A stretch of DNA of 64,000 nucleotides from NCBI GenBank assembly GCA_947579605.1, contig OX388322.1, positions 496,001 through 560,000 of the forward strand. Reading direction: 5' to 3'. The notes beneath the pieces were generated by a model. The model was not told the DNA's origin, did not search any database, and saw only the letters and a list, made by a program, of their open reading frames with translations. Shown piece after piece: positions 63,965 to 64,000 of the stretch (its first letter is position 1; every line of letters begins with the position of its first letter). A program made the translations under genes and the position numbers. Origin of the DNA: Athripsodes cinereus. Its lineage: Eukaryota; Arthropoda; Insecta; Trichoptera; Leptoceridae.

Positions 63965-64000
63965 AATTATCTATTGACTACCCCATTTATAGGATGAGAT
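63965..64000 (+). mobile_element. SINE-X fragment cut by window end
   Basis: 'attgactaccccatttatag' and gatgagat resemble the ggctaccccacttgtgggat segment. Confidence 0.35.

Overview
The window looks like a piece of a moth or butterfly (lepidopteran) nuclear genome. It is strongly AT-rich, almost all open frames are short, and non-LTR retrotransposon ends carrying AAATA, TGAG, GATGAT or TAG tails recur throughout. Also present are a Helitron-like element, hAT-type elements, a tRNA-derived SINE and one recognisable cellular exon. Nothing suggests a prokaryote, and no CRISPR array, operon or functional tRNA was seen.

The only host gene I recognise is a 5' coding exon at 5251-5862 (+). It encodes a glycosylated extracellular N-terminus, TM1, TM2 and the start of TM3 of a rhodopsin-class GPCR that resembles the sex peptide / myoinhibitory peptide receptor (SPR). 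It ends at a consensus splice donor. I did not recognise the next exon in the remaining 58 kb, so most of the window may be its first coding intron. A second, unassigned exon candidate lies on the minus strand at 48983-49186: 68 open codons between a plausible acceptor and a strong donor.

The rest is mobile DNA. The main item is a near-complete LINE at about 38.8-43.4 kb. ORF1 has a PHD finger, a coiled coil and an FP-like C-terminal domain. ORF2 has an apurinic-type endonuclease and a reverse transcriptase. Both are uninterrupted, but ORF2 has no ATG before the endonuclease core. A 5'-truncated RTE-like LINE (35633-37131) keeps a 491-codon open frame between perfect 11-bp target-site duplications. 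Truncated reverse-transcriptase C-termini from at least eight families are scattered through the window; four more of them have 10-16 bp duplications (47456-47729, 53314-53605, 58262-58802, 59098-59888). An R1-clade C-terminus lies at 56083-56535 (-).

DNA elements include a complete non-autonomous hAT-like element (15161-15999, TSD GTTCCAAC), a 216-bp hAT-like MITE (26527-26742, TSD TTCTATAT) and a Helitron-like element ending CTAG (9489-10370). There are long foldbacks at 8018-8364 and 61516-61729. A SINE-like family with a TAG tail occurs more than a dozen times, once as a twin-priming-like inversion. Another dispersed family at about a dozen loci carries a hammerhead-like core (TGATGA-like box, covarying hairpin, GAAA), as known from Penelope-like elements.

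Positions of repeats are by eye, so boundaries without a target-site duplication are approximate.
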